Source: Symsagittifera roscoffensis (lineage: Eukaryota; Xenacoelomorpha; Acoela; Convolutidae). From it: a DNA stretch of 64,000 nt. The stretch lies in NCBI RefSeq assembly GCF_963678635.1, contig NC_087063.1, forward strand, positions 26,221,649-26,285,648, read 5' to 3'. Positions 21,604-34,700 of this stretch are shown piece after piece; within the stretch, counting starts at the first letter, position 1, and each line of letters begins with the position of its first letter. A program made the position numbers and the translations under genes. The notes under the pieces are model-generated. The model did no database searches and had not been told where the DNA came from. It saw only the letters and a program-made list of their open reading frames with translations.

Positions 21604-24600
21604 TTGGGATTGGTTAACAGGTTGAGTATTATTCGCGACGCCCTCTAGAGACGACGAACTAAACTGTTTGCCAAAATGCGATTGGCTAGATGAATCGACT
21701 GTTGATTGGTCCGCCGTTTTAGTTGAGAGGTAGCTAGCTAATGTTGCCTCCAGTTTTACCAAACGATCTGGTTGGTTGAAATTGGTTACAATTTGAAATT
21801 TGTCCCACCGGCACTATTTGAGGTTTGGATTGAGTACTAATCGAATTTAAAGCATTGTGAAAAGCTTGAATAGATTTAATGACAAATAATTCATCATGCG
21901 ATGACATTAAAGGTGCTTCAAAAGTCGGGTATCTGGACATATAATATAGTCTAAAATACCTAGGGAGGAACCGGGTATATGTTCGATTTGATAATTGAAC
22001 GGAATAAGGCGGTCCGCCCAGCGAGAGAGTCGTGACTGATAAGATTTCTTGCCATACGTTTCGTTGAGGGCGGAAACAATGGCCTTATGATCGGTTAGAA
22101 TAAAAAAGCGCTGACCAAGTAAGTATGTATGGAAATGTTCGCACGCCCATACAATGGCCAGAAGCTCTAACTCATTGGTACTATACTTGATTTCCGCGGA
22201 GTTTAGAAACCTAGAGGCAAACGCGATCGGGGCCCAAACATTTGGTTCCACATCTTGTTCTAAGCAAGCCCCCAGCCCGCTGTGATTTACGTCACAATTA
22301 ACTCGCGAAGCTTTCGAAGCATCATGGTGAAACAACTTAGGGATGTTTGCGATGAGATTTAAAATTTTCTGAAACGCAATGTCTTGCTCTTCCCCCCACA
22401 AAAAGGATTTCTTATTCTCCGCTTTTAACGAAGCTCTGAATGCAACTGTATATTTGTGCCAATCCGGAATGAATCGTTGAAGGTGATTGAGGGTCCCCAT
22501 AAACGATCTTAACTGCTTAAGGGTTTTTGGTGGCAACAGGGATTTGATGGCCTCTATTTTCGAGAATTTCGGAGCGTTACCGTTTTCATCAATTTCATAC
22601 CTTAACCAGACTAACTTGTTAACTGAAAAATCACATTTACTAAGTTTCAACGCCCATCCTTCTTCATTCAATCGATTCATGACTCTTTCGACCAGTACAT
22701 TATGATCCTCAACTCTTCCTTTAGTGACAACCAGTATATCATCAAGGTAACATATGACGCCTTCCAATCCTTGTAAAGTACAGTCCATCGCTTTCTGGAA
22801 TTCCGTAGGCATATCCGTCAGTCCGTAGAAACCAGTCTTGAATCGACAGGTGCATTTGATTTTTCTTTTGCCAGATTTGGGCATTCATGGGATAAGCATT
22901 GAGCGCGAGTTTTATAGACCCATCTTTCCTTGCTGTTAGGACTATGGCACGATGAAATGATGAATGAAACTTTTTAATCTCAACCGTGACTCGATCTTGC
23001 AAATGTATAGGGACTTTTCGGCCTTTAACTTGTCTAGGCACCAAAGGGTCTTTAAAATTTGTGAATACTTTATGATTTTTGACCTCCCCAGCCTGCTGAA
23101 CACATTAGGGTACCTTTTGACAAAATGATCCCTCCAGAACTGTGAGGTCGGATCCAATTCCTGCTCTTCTTCCGCCAAGCTAACTTCTGCCGGTCTGCGT
23201 TGCACCGTTTCAATTCCCAATTTCTCATGAAGGTTCAACCCGAGTAAATTCCGAGTACAATTTTCGGAAACCAAGAAACACGCATTTTCGATTTTCCAAC
23301 CCTTCGACGTAATAGGGATTTCTAGTGATCCGAACAGTTTAATTGGTTTCTTGTTATAATCAACATAAGTAACGTCTAATGGGTGTCTCGCGACGTCCTT
23401 AAATTTAAAGTTGGGAATCCGCTTCATGAGTATTTTCGCCGTTTTCTTGTTTAAGAAAGACACGGGACTGCCAGTGTCCACCGTAGCATAGAAAAAGGAG
23501 TTACCAGATCGTAACTCAATGCTGAGGCTCCTTGGTTGTCCTCCCACTGCCTTCAGAAATTCTACATTGTTAATCTGCACAACGTCTATCGCCATGACCC
23601 TATAATCCGGCTCGCTGTCACCATTTACGTCAAAGAAATTGCACTCTTGATCTGAAGAAATCTCGTCATTTTGTACCATGTTAACGCGTCGTTTTGTACT
23701 GTTACACACCTTAGCAAAATGACCCTTCTTTTTGCAAGCAATGCAAGTAGTTTCTCTGGCCGGGCACGACCGGCGATGTTCAAGAGAAAACGGGTTACCG
23801 CAAAAATAACATGGTTTATTTTGATTTTGTCGTTGGTTAGGACGGTTTACACCTCCTCCCCGGCTGCTATTTCCTTGATTCTTGAATTGTTGTACTTGAA
23901 GTTGGTTCCTGCTTGACTCGAATAGAGTTGGTAGTATTGGAAGTAGCGTTGTGATGCGGGAGCAATTTCTGAAATTGCTCTGATGTTTTAGCCCCGTTCT
24001 CATTCTCCAATGCCAGTTGTAGAGGATCATCAAGATTAGCTTTTGCTCTGATTAATTGCCTCTGAACCTCCACATCGCGAATGCGGCCAATTAACAAGTC
24101 TTTCAACGTCGCTCTTTCCTGATCGAGCGGCCACTTACACAGCGCAGTTTGAGCGCTAAGTCGGGCATAAAAGGATGAGAATGAGTCATTATCCTGCATT
24201 AAAATTGTAGTATACAACTTAATCCTTTCGACCGTGTAGTCCCGCTCTGCCTTGAAAAGATCTTCGCAGCACTTGTGAAAATCAATGAAAGAGCTAGTAT
24301 TGGGGTCCAGGTGAGGGTAAGAATCCAAAAATCGTTTTTTTCCCTCATTTCCCGGTGCGAAGAAAAGTCGCGATTTCAAACGCGCCTCTGCCTCATGGTA
24401 ACACCAGCTATGTCCAATGCGAGGTCCTTTCCTCGTCCTCTCTTGATTGTACTCATCGATTCTTCTGTTAGCTGCTGCAACTCGGAGGTTCCTATTGGTT
24501 ACATCTGCTGCACTTTCATCAGTCCCCGGTGCTTCAGGCTTCGGGTTAGGTTCATCCACTAACTCTGCTGGGGCAACTAGTACCTCTCCCGGTGAAATTT

Positions 24601-25085
24601 TGTCTTTGAGACTAACGGCCAAAAAAAACTGTCCCACCCAAGTCTCCCAAATGAAAGGTGGTTTAACCGATGTTTTCGCCCAAAAGGATGGTATTCCGAG
24701 TAGGTCAGTCCTTGTCTTCATTCACAGGAACTGCTGGCTGCGCCATGAGATTTCCCTCAGTTGGAGTAGGGAAAACGGGATTGTAAAAATCGAATATTGA
24801 ATTAAATATGATTTATAAATAGATAGAATAGAATAATGTATATATGAATAACGATTCCAGATTGAATGTATTGTTTTGAATAACAAGAATGTTGTAACGG
24901 CTAGATTTCACACTTAAGGCTTTCGCAAGTGACCGCTTCAGGTTCTCAAGTGACAAACGATTTGGCAAGTGAGATTTGTCCTTGAATCAATTTACTGCAC
25001 TATAAGTAGATAATTAAGACATAGTTAAATAAGACATACATAAGTAAATACAATAGAATGAGGTACCGAAGGTCGCCTCATGACA
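21604..25085 (-). mobile_element. Truncated copy of Ty3/gypsy element 2 within the tandem duplicate
   Basis: This holds gag (23867-24721), knuckles plus protease (22942-24033), reverse transcriptase and RNase H (21907-23044) and the 5' LTR (about 24802-25085) as in element 2. The integrase and 3' end are absent because the duplication begins inside the element. It is broken and incomplete. Confidence 0.85.
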
Positions 25086-27908
25086 GTAAGTGAAAATTGC
25101 CAACTGTTTTTTTTTCATGAACAAACTGATTGTAAAGTACCAGGGAGATTCCGAACAAAGTCTATTGCTTCACGACCAGGGGATGGATGGTGCTTGCGGG
25201 TTTGCAGGTATGCATGCTTACATTTGTTACTACAGTCGTCAGATTGGTGCGGAATTTTCGTTCTGAAAGGCCTTTTTAAAACCTAGAAGAACCAGAAGTC
25301 CCCTAAAAGCCTCGTCGCAGCTCACATTTTAGAACTTCAAAAAACTCCAGAGGGAGGACTCAACCAACTTGGAAATTGAAAAACAGAGACGGGCGCCGAC
25401 TTGATCACTGGAGTTCTTGAAGAATTTACTTTATAATACGCCCAAATACAGAAAAAGCAGGAGCAAATGGTCATATCCGAGGCCGTGAAGATTCCGCATA
25501 CTCCTATTTGAAAGTTGTGACAGGTAGTGTATAGAAAAACTGGAAAAACAGGAAGATATTCTTGAGAAATTCAACGGGGAGGGACAAAATTTGAGATTGC
25601 TTGGACCCTGGATCGGTTGTGCGCAATTGATCTTGAAACTGTTTCATGTCGCAAAAAAAACTATCCCATTCCAGACAGAAAATGGTACTCAGTGCTCAAA
25701 ATTAGTTCAAAGTCAGAAAAACTGTTTCTCCAATTATTAGTTAAAAAGTTTAAAAAGTTTGAACCCAATCGAAAGAAGTTCAACGATGACAAACTGGAAA
25801 AAATATGGTCTAAAATTACCATCGAATCATGTACGAAATACCTTGCTCTCATTGGTTTAGCAACCTGAAATAAAAGTCTCAAAACACCTAAAATACGCTA
25901 TTACCGATAAAACAGAAAGTCAGCGCTAAATTTGGACTTCATTGAAAGAATTTGAGGCATTGGAAGAAATATTGCCAAAACGCCACCAAAACAATGCCTC
26001 CTATAATTTTCAATTTAAAGTAGTGGAGCCAGAAAGAGTTTTAAGCAGTTTTAAGGGCTTCTGGAAGGTTATAGCTACGGCTCCCGGAGTTTGGGAAGCA
26101 ACGCTTGGTTTCTTCATCTCTGCTTGTTATTGTTATTTCACATCCCATCCCATCCTAGCCATCTTTCATCGAAAAGTTGATCGGACTATTAAGTCCTGAA
26201 ACTATTATAGCGATTGCGAACGATGTCAATTGCGAAATAAAAATTGTCCTGTTCTAACAGTACAAAATGATTAACTGACTAACTTGCCCTTAAAAGAACA
26301 AAATTAGTAGAATAACAGCAAAATAAAATAATTTTCCAGAAGAATAAAGTTTCTTTTTCATTGTTTTTGGTGTTTTTGGGCAGTTTGCTGTTTTTTGACA
26401 CTTTTTCATTTCTTGGTAAGTTTTTAACAAATATCCCCGTTTTTTGGTGCGCGCTTAACTGTATTTTTGACGCGACCTTTTATCGGCCCAAACTCAAATT
26501 CGAAACACCTGGTTTAATTCAAAACACCTGTTTACAACTTATTTACGACTTCTTAGAATCTACTGATGCTTAGAATAAGTAACTAAAAAGCCAAAAAGCG
26601 AAACTATTTAAGCCATACTTCTGCTAAGATAAAAAACTAAAATGCTTAGCATTATTTTCAACCTTTTTCACTAATTTTATTCGTGCGTCATTAAAATCAG
26701 GTTGCTGAGTGATGGAAACTGCGGGCTCAAAGTAACTAGAAGACGTAAAGGAAATTTTCTTTCAAATCGAAACACCTGTTTTCAACTTATTTACGACTGT
26801 TTTTTAAATTTTAAAGGAAGTTTTTTTTGTAATCGGAAGCTAAAAACGGCAGATGATTTTATTGTGCAGTTTTACAACCAACCAATTTGTAATGAACTCA
26901 ATTGGTACCACTTTTTATCACACCACAATCATTGAAAATTTACAGCAATCGCAAAAAAGGGAACTTTTCTTTTAAAAAGAATCTTAGAATAAAATATTCA
27001 ATAGTTAACTTGATTAAATGGGAGAACTTGGATAAAAAAGAAAATTGAGTACCACTCAAAATTTGATAAGGGCAAAAGAGTTGAAAAAATATAAAAATTT
27101 GAAGAAAAATTGGAAGAATTCGCCCAGTGCTCAGAAAACACATGGCGTCTGAAAAAGAATCTTCAGATGAGTCTTCTGGTCTTTCTGGATACCCACTGAT
27201 TAATTGTATCTGCTCATTTCTTCCCAAGTTGTGCCTCAAAAATGGTCAGTACTTAAATTCGGATTTCAAAAATCGCAATAAAAATTATCTTATGACAAAA
27301 AGCCGGTCGTTCACCCGTCACTAAAAAAACGATGAAACAATTTTTTGAAAAAAAACTTCTTAACAATGGCTACCATGCTATAGCATGTTTCATTTTGAGC
27401 GGTTCAATATAAACTGATTTAATTTAGTGCTGATTAAAATTATCCGGACGAAACCTAAAAAACTTTAATTTGGAAGCGTGTTTTTCTCATATTGGGTAAA
27501 TTTTAGCAGAATTATTATGCTGAGTTACTATGGTGCAATTTGGTTTGCAATATTCGCACCCAAAATTTTACCGCAAAAACGGATCATTTTTGAATTTTTT
27601 AGCAAATCAAAAATTATGCCTGAGCTACGAAATCAATTATTGCCAAAATTAATTCAAAGCGAGCCTTTTACATAGCCCAACAATTTTTAAGGGAGATATA
27701 ACCTCCAAAACAATCTATAATTTGATTTATTTTCGTTTGATAGTCAGACAATGTCTATATATGTCTATTTTACTATACACAAAACCATTTATTTTTCAGC
27801 AACAATCTTTTGCACATTTTTTGGAGATTATACCCTTCTTAAAAATTGTTGGGCTACGTACGTCTCGCTTTGATTTAATTTTGGCACTAATGAATTCTGT
27901 AGTTTTGA
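25086..27908. other. Second copy of the AT-rich flank, no gene recognised
   Basis: Same as 18414-21236 at an offset of 6672 bases. Nothing in it resembles a gene. Confidence 0.6.
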
Positions 27909-28286
27909 CGGTGGGAGGCGGGCGCTTCACCCTCAGGAATTCGACCCCCTGCCGACCCAAAGGGTCCCCCTTTTGTACTATTGTGAGATGTCCATTTTTG
28001 GCTGACGCACCCCAAAGATTTTCTAAAAGCGCCATTGGCGCCAATATATACTAATTTTGAGGGGGAAGCGCGCGCCAAAAAGCGCTAATTTTGGGTCAAA
28101 TTAACCAAAAGTGCCCAAAAACGCCTTTTTTGACCTGTTTTTCAAAAATTTGCCTGCAGGGTCTTTATGATGCTTTGGTGGAGCTCGAATCTGGTCGACC
28201 AAAAAAAAGGTCGACAAAATTTTTGACATTTTTTTGAAAATCCACCCTTCCCCTCTTGATAAAATCCTGGATCCAGATCTACCCTG
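27909..28286 (+). mobile_element. Remnant of hAT-like non-autonomous element (second copy, right end kept)
   Basis: This is the same remnant as at 21237-21601, but the right end is present, finishing ATCTACCCTG at 28286, a variant of the family's inverted repeat (CAGGGGCGGAT). The left end is missing. Confidence 0.65.
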
Positions 28287-28519
28287 TTGCACTGCGAAAA
28301 ATTCTCAGCAGGTTTTGTGTTCAGCATTTTAACCTAAAATCTCCCCAAATTGAAACAAAAACTTCTTCTAAATAGAAAAAAAAACGTTTAAAATTTCAAG
28401 CTTTATGCGTTTCGTTATCTTTTAATTATTATTTTTTAAATTATCTTTCATTCTAAAACATTTTTTTAGATATTGACAATCAGAGTTTTCAAAAAGGCAG
28501 GTCATGTTTCTACTCCTTA
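28287..28519 (+). other. Region just upstream of the Patched-related gene
   Basis: A strong acceptor-like sequence (CATTTTTTTAG, ending 28469) precedes the start codon by 50 bases, and the start-codon frame is open back to it. The first coding exon may therefore begin there after a non-coding 5' exon not found here. No TATA box or other promoter element is convincing. Confidence 0.4.
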
Positions 28520-28726
28520 ATGCTTTTGCCCGAACAATCCATCTCCCGACTGTTCTACAATTACGGAAGATTTGTAGCCAGATACCCCTGGCCTGTGTTC
28601 ACATCCTCCCTCCTCCTGTTTTTTCTTCTCTCTCTGGGAAACATCAGGATCAAGACTGACTTCCGAGAAATTGACATTGTCGAAGCTTTCATGGCCAGCG
28701 ACACCTGGCTATCCCGTTCCAGGGCA
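28520..28726 (+). CDS. Patched-related gene, exon 1
   Basis: Residues 1-69. ATG at 28520, then LFYNYGRFVARYPWPVF, the typical Patched-family start, and TM1. Donor choice is the weak point: ending at 28726 (before GTGGCT) keeps phase 0 and drops a 35-residue tail unlike the family. Other in-phase donors lie at 28757 (GTATTT) and 28769 (GTAAAT). Confidence 0.75.
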
Positions 28727-31700
28727 GTGGCTTACAGTTCAACAGATGGCTTAATAGTATTTTGTATAGTAAATAATACAAAACTCTCAAATTATCGTAA
28801 TCTTAAAAACATTTTAACAAGTTATAAGTAAGCACAGGTAGTGAAGCAAGGAGTTTCTCGAAGGCGAATGGCGGTTGCTTTTTTATCAAAAAATTTTCTT
28901 TTAGGTCGACCGCATATATAATCTGAGCTTTCCTGAAACCTCAGAGAGACCTAACATACAAAAAGTTTTGCACTACAACCATGCCGGCAAATAATTGGAA
29001 AAATGATTGAGCCAAAAATAGCTACCGTGGAAGTTAATGACGAACAAATTTCTCGCCCCACGACGCCCAAAATTAGTAAAACTTGAATAATTTTACAAAT
29101 TGTCAGCCCAAAATGAATATCGTAAAAAATACCAAGAGTTGTTTTTTGGGTGAAGAGGATGTCAATTTCCTGAGGGGTTAAAGCATCCATTTTTTTAACA
29201 TGCTACTGATTGAATAATAATTTCAGTCATTTTGAAAAATTAGGTGACATTTTTCAAAGTATCTTTTGGACTTTTCAATAATTTTATAAAAAATTTCGTT
29301 TAAAAACTTTATTTTCTTTCTGTCTATGTCTCTTTTTTATCAATTTTGTAACTAGACACTGAAATCAAGCTTGAACGTACGCGACGGCTGTCACAGAGAT
29401 CAAATGCGTCAGGATTTCCCAATTGACTACGACGACTTTTTCTTCGCTCACGTAGCCGAGGTTCCCGAGATCATTTCGCTGTACGTCAAATTGGAACGTG
29501 AAACTGACAGCAGTGATTTTGGCAATGTACTAAATGCAGATGGTCTGGCGGAAATCTACTCCTTTTGTGTGACCTTGGAATCTGTGACTGTTGAGTATGA
29601 TGGAAATTTGACAACCTTTCAAGATGTGTGCGCTAAATGGGATGGTAAGTTTTTTTATTGCGGCAGAACAAACAGAGCGTACAGAACATAGTTGGCGGAA
29701 GTTTTTGTGATAAAGCCTTCATCAATTTTTTAGGCATTTTGTCTAACTAACTTAGAATTTTTGTAGTTTTCAATAGAAAAAATGACACAAGTAAAAAATC
29801 GTCAGCATATTATCTAAACCTACACCCAGTGTTTCCCTATAAACAAAAATGAGAGCGTGAAAACAGTTTAAAAAAATTTAAAGCTTACAATAAAAATCTG
29901 TAAACAGTTTTGCTTTGACATATTGCATGGCTTGCTTAGTAATCAGAGCTAAAGTGTGCAGCTAAAATGTAGTACGACAGGACTAAAAGAGTGGTTATAG
30001 GATTTTCTCTGACGTTTCTAAGCGATGGTAAACTATTTGTCAGAGCGGAAAACTTCAAAGTGTTAGAAGTCAGTAGCGGTGAACATTTAGCGGTGAAAGG
30101 TTTATTTCTTGCACCGCGCATAACTGTTCAAACCATTGAAATGCGGGGATAAACTTCGTATTCGCGTGCGTTAGAGTTTTTTCTCTTTTTGTTTTCCACA
30201 CAAAATCAGGCACCACACCCGCACCGAAGTTTCATGGATAAAAAACGATTACAATGGATTTTTGTTGACTAAAATGTTGTCTATATAATCGATTATCATG
30301 GCAAATTTAGACGACGTAATGGATTTTTAATCAATTTTAATCGATTATTTTCGAAAAATAAAACTCCATTAAAATTCATTTTTATAATCCCCCCACGTCC
30401 CCCCACACGTCACCCCACACGTCACCCACACGTCAGCCACACGTCACCCCACACGTCACCCACACGTCACCCACACGTCACTCACACATCACCCACACGT
30501 CACTCACACATCACCCACATGTCCCCTCCCCCCTCATACGACCCCCCACAACACCCGCCACACCGCGTCCGCCACAACAACCACCACACCACTGCAACCC
30601 GATTTGGTTTAAGCGCGGGCTTGGCGAATAACACTCAATTAAAAAAGTTACAAAAATACAAGTCTTTTTATAATTTTTTATAAACGCGATTGAAATTAGG
30701 AAAAAGTTAATTTTCGTAAGAGAACAAAATAATTAAATTAAGTTTAAAATTATTATGAAAAAATGAAAACAGCACAACGAAAGATTTTAATAGATGAATT
30801 ATTTTTTTTCTGATAAAATTTTTTGAAAATAAGTTGAAGATAATCGATTATAATTGATTATAATAGATTTTATTGGATTTTTTTGCTTAATAAATAGTAT
30901 CATTATAACCCATTTTTGATCGATTATAATCGGTTATTTTAATATTTTATAGAGACTGACAATGAAAATCCAATATAATCGATTATTATCCATGAAACTT
31001 CAGTGCGGGCAAAAAACAACAACAATGTTTTTAGTGATATATCACATTAAAGCACTTTCAGCTGTGATTAAAATTACTTTGAAAGGGTCAATGGAAAACT
31101 CGGTTTGATATTTTTGTAATTTAGTCTAATTTCGAAGGAGTAAAGCGATCTAGTAACGCTCGCTATATGAAAAGTTTCGGCTGAAAAAAGTTGATTTTAC
31201 TAAAATGGTAAAAAATGATTTGGTGAAATTGAAAAGCTTAAACTTATTTCAAAGGCTTCATTTAGCGCTTTTTAGGCAAACAAAATTTAAAAAAATAAAT
31301 TATGCGCAAAAAAAATTTGAACAAGTTTCCGATTTTTTTGAAAAAATATAAAAAATACAACTCCAATCCATGCAGAGGATTCTTATTAGCAGGATAATGA
31401 GGAGTGTAATTTTTGTCCAACTTTCTGGTATAAATTCCCAGGAACTTTTAATGTATAGGTCAACAAAACACACATGACCGTTTTTCAACTGCCCACCTAT
31501 TTTTTTTTCAATTGCATTATATGTCACAATTTTTGCGGTGGCATAAAGAGTAAGTGAAGTTCATCTGCGCTTCCAACAAAAAAAACGAATTTCAGCACAT
31601 TCATTTGAAATCTTTAAACTGATCTTTCCCTAATTTTTCGATTTATTTGTTCAATCCAGCTTAAATTTTGACTGCAAACACCCAGATCTTTCACAGGGTC

Positions 31701-34700
31701 CTTCGTAATGGAAAAGTTCTGGTCACCCAGAGTACAAGCTGGTTCACTGTTCAGTGTATGGTTTCTGCGGGGGTATGAGATGGTTTTCGTTTTATCGTAC
31801 TTTTTTTTGCGAATGACCCATGATGTAACGCATTTATGTCCGTCCCTCTGTAAAGTATGCAAGTTGTAGATTGTTAATTTTGTATCATCTGCAAACATCG
31901 ATGGAAAAGAGTCGGCACAAACATTCGGTAAGTCGTTATTATAAATTAAAAATGAAAAGATCCTAAAATGAACCCCTGCGTTACCCCACTAGTAATGGGA
32001 AAAAAATCTAAAAAAAAAACATTCAAGTGAAATCTCTGTAACCTGTTGAACAAATAGAATTTTATAATTTTGAGTAAGATGCCACCCATTCCAACAGTTC
32101 GCAGTTTTTGAAGAAGTATAACCTGGTCGACTCTGTCAAGAAATCAAGATACATATTAAATACCAGCAGCACTGAAATTTCATGGACAATAATAGATTAT
32201 ATAGAATTTGCATTGTCAATCTCTATAAAAAAACAAAAATAATCAATTATAATCGATTCTAATGGATTACAATCCATTTATTCAAATCTTTTTGTGTGTT
32301 GTTTTCATTTTTCGTAATATTATTAATTTAATTATTTTGATCTCTCGCTAAATTTAATTTTTTCCTATTTCCAATCGCGTTTAAGAAATTTTAGAAAAAG
32401 TTAACTATAGATACCACACCACACCCTCCCCCCCCCGTGTTTACCCGTACTACAGTTACCTGGCGCGGTAGGGGTGTATAGTGGGGGTTTGGTAAACGCG
32501 TGAGGAGGGGGATGTGGGTAATGTGGGGGAAATTTGTACACATGTGGGGTGGGTATATGTGGAGGGAGGGGGGGGGGGGGTACGTGGAGGGTGCGGGGCT
32601 TAGGATGTGGGAGGGACATAGAGTGGACGTGGGTGGGGGTTTGGGACGTAGCGGGGGCTTGATGGGGGTTGTGAGTAGGGATAGGGGGAGGGGGACTGAA
32701 AATTCAAAAAAAAAATTCGAAAGCAACTCCAACAACACTAAAAAGAACGTATTTCGAACGTTTTTGGGCATTTATTGAAAAATTACTAGATATTCGCCTC
32801 ATCAAAATTTCTATATATTGGCCGGCCCTGGATGAACGTGTTTGTTCGAGTTTTGCAAGAAACTGCAAAAAGTACAGTAATTAGTTACAAAATTTAATCC
32901 ATTTTCATGGATTTTACGTACAAAAAATAATCCATTTTATTGAAAACAAAAATGGATTATAATCAATTTTAATGGTTTGTAATGGATTTTTTTTTCAATA
33001 ATAATCAATTAAAATGGATTAAAAATCTATTATATTGTCTAAATTTGCCACTATAATTGATTATACAGACAAAATTTTTTGTCGACAAATATTCATAATA
33101 ATCGATTTTTATCCATGAAACTTCTTAGCGGATACGTCTTCATTTTTATCAAAGGCTTCTTTTATAAAGTTTTGATGAAGAAGTAATTTGGTGGTGGTAG
33201 ATTTCTTGGGTAAAAAACTATGCTGCGAGCTATTTATGGCATGAGTAACCTCATTTTAGACTTTTTAAAAAGTAAACACTCGAAACAAAGAGAAAGCTGA
33301 CAGAGACTAGCAATGGGTCGATAATTCGATACATCAGTCTTATCACCATTTTTGAACAATGATTTTATGTTAATTTTTTTCCATTGATCTGGAAAGCTTT
33401 CGTTTGCCATGATATATTTAACTAATTGTAGAGAAGGAACACTCAATGAGTTTGCGGTAGATTTTATAATTTGACCAGGGATTCTATTTGATCCAGTACA
33501 TGGTTACACTATCGGCGGCATCAGAGAGAGTGAACATAAAATGTTAGTAGATGTTGGGCGATAAATCAGAAAACACAGACTCAGCTGGCTCAAAAGCAGT
33601 GCAGATGAAAATATTAAAAACTTAAAAACTTCGGCTTTAGTTCCATTTGTTGTAACATGGCCTATAATGCATGCGATGAGAATATGGATTTTCTGTTTTA
33701 AATGCATTAATGAGTTCTAATGCATTAATAAGTTAAATGCATAGATAGGTAACGAAAAGTTCTGAAATATTGTTGCACTTTTTGATGAAACCTCAGGGGT
33801 CTTCATAATCTTGGCAAAATTTCTAATAAGACTGGAGCATGGTCATATTTAAAAGCCTCTGTTTTGTCCTTCTTCGTTGCCTTTTTCTTTAGGTGAATGT
33901 GATATTCCTAGCAGCTGCTCCATGATGCAAGAGTCAATTCGTAACAATTTTACTCTTCCCTTCGTCACTCCAACGACAGAAGTTCTCATCATGACCCACA
34001 ACGCCATCGTACAAAACATCTCCGTTCTCAAAGCCGACGGATCAACCAGTCGAATAAAAGTTATTACAAATGCGACACACATATTTTTGAACTGGTTTCT
34101 AAAAGTTTCAGACCGTTCGGAAAAATGGAATTTACGTGCCTTCAAAGAGTTGGACAAGTTGAGGAAAACGTTCAAAAATGCCAATTACTATTTTTTCAGC
34201 TATGCACAAAGTCGAAAAGAAGATATGGATCCAATAAAAGATGACATGCAATTATTAGCAATCGGAGGAGTGTTGCTTCTTTTTTACTGCTCTCTCGTGA
34301 CTTTCAATTTGTCTTGGAAAGCAAACAGGATTTTCCTCACTTTGTCGGGACTGTTTTCGACTTTGCTGACAGTTTCGGCAGCCTTCGGCGTCATGATTGC
34401 GGCTAATATTCCCCTGGTCTCAATCTCATTGGCCATTCCATTTGTGGTCATTGGTTAGTTGCTTCGTCCTCGTAACTTATAGGCCATTTATCGGAATTAT
34501 CGGCCATTTTTTAATAGTTTTTTACCTATCTTTAGAGAAAAACTGAAAGTTTCGGAAAATTTTTAATTGTCTCAAAAAGCATTCCTTAAGGCTTCAATCC
34601 AGCGCGCTTTTAGGTGAAAGGCGGGGGACTTTAATCCCCTAGCTTTCAAAATTTTCCCCCTTTGGTACTATTTTATGACAACCATTCTTGGCGGAGCAAA

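Larger units (their letters stand above)
21604..28273. repeat. Tandem duplication, second copy (about 6.67 kb)
   Basis: This is the same unit in the same orientation, joined to the first copy through two extra bases (21602-21603). On the right it continues naturally into the end of the hAT-like remnant (to 28286), so the right edge is original and the left edge is the new junction. Confidence 0.95.
31600..33707 (-). pseudogene. Decayed LINE reverse transcriptase split by a TIR element (intron 2)
   Basis: Minus-strand RT blocks run right to left: IPGQIIKSTANSL and SFPDQWKKINI with NYRPIASL (about 33500-33300), then FLPKKSTTTKLLL (about 33220-33180), then the TIR element (33129-32169). After it come VDQVILLQKL (about 32130-32100), SGVTQGFILGSFLFLIYNND (about 31995-31940) and MFADDTKL with the catalytic Asp pair (31898). 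KDPVKDLGV and NLSWIEQI follow. Several frame changes and stops are present. It is antisense to the host gene. Confidence 0.75.

Noticed and set aside
28727-28831. Open extension of exon 1 of the Patched-related gene beyond 28726
   Set aside because: The 35 residues are unlike the family at this place and would shift or lengthen the loop; the phase-compatible donor at 28727 gives a better fit. Kept as an uncertainty, not as coding sequence.
32391-32778. Open frames rich in Pro, His and Gly on both strands
   Set aside because: They come from the G-rich minisatellite of a TIR element; composition alone keeps them open.
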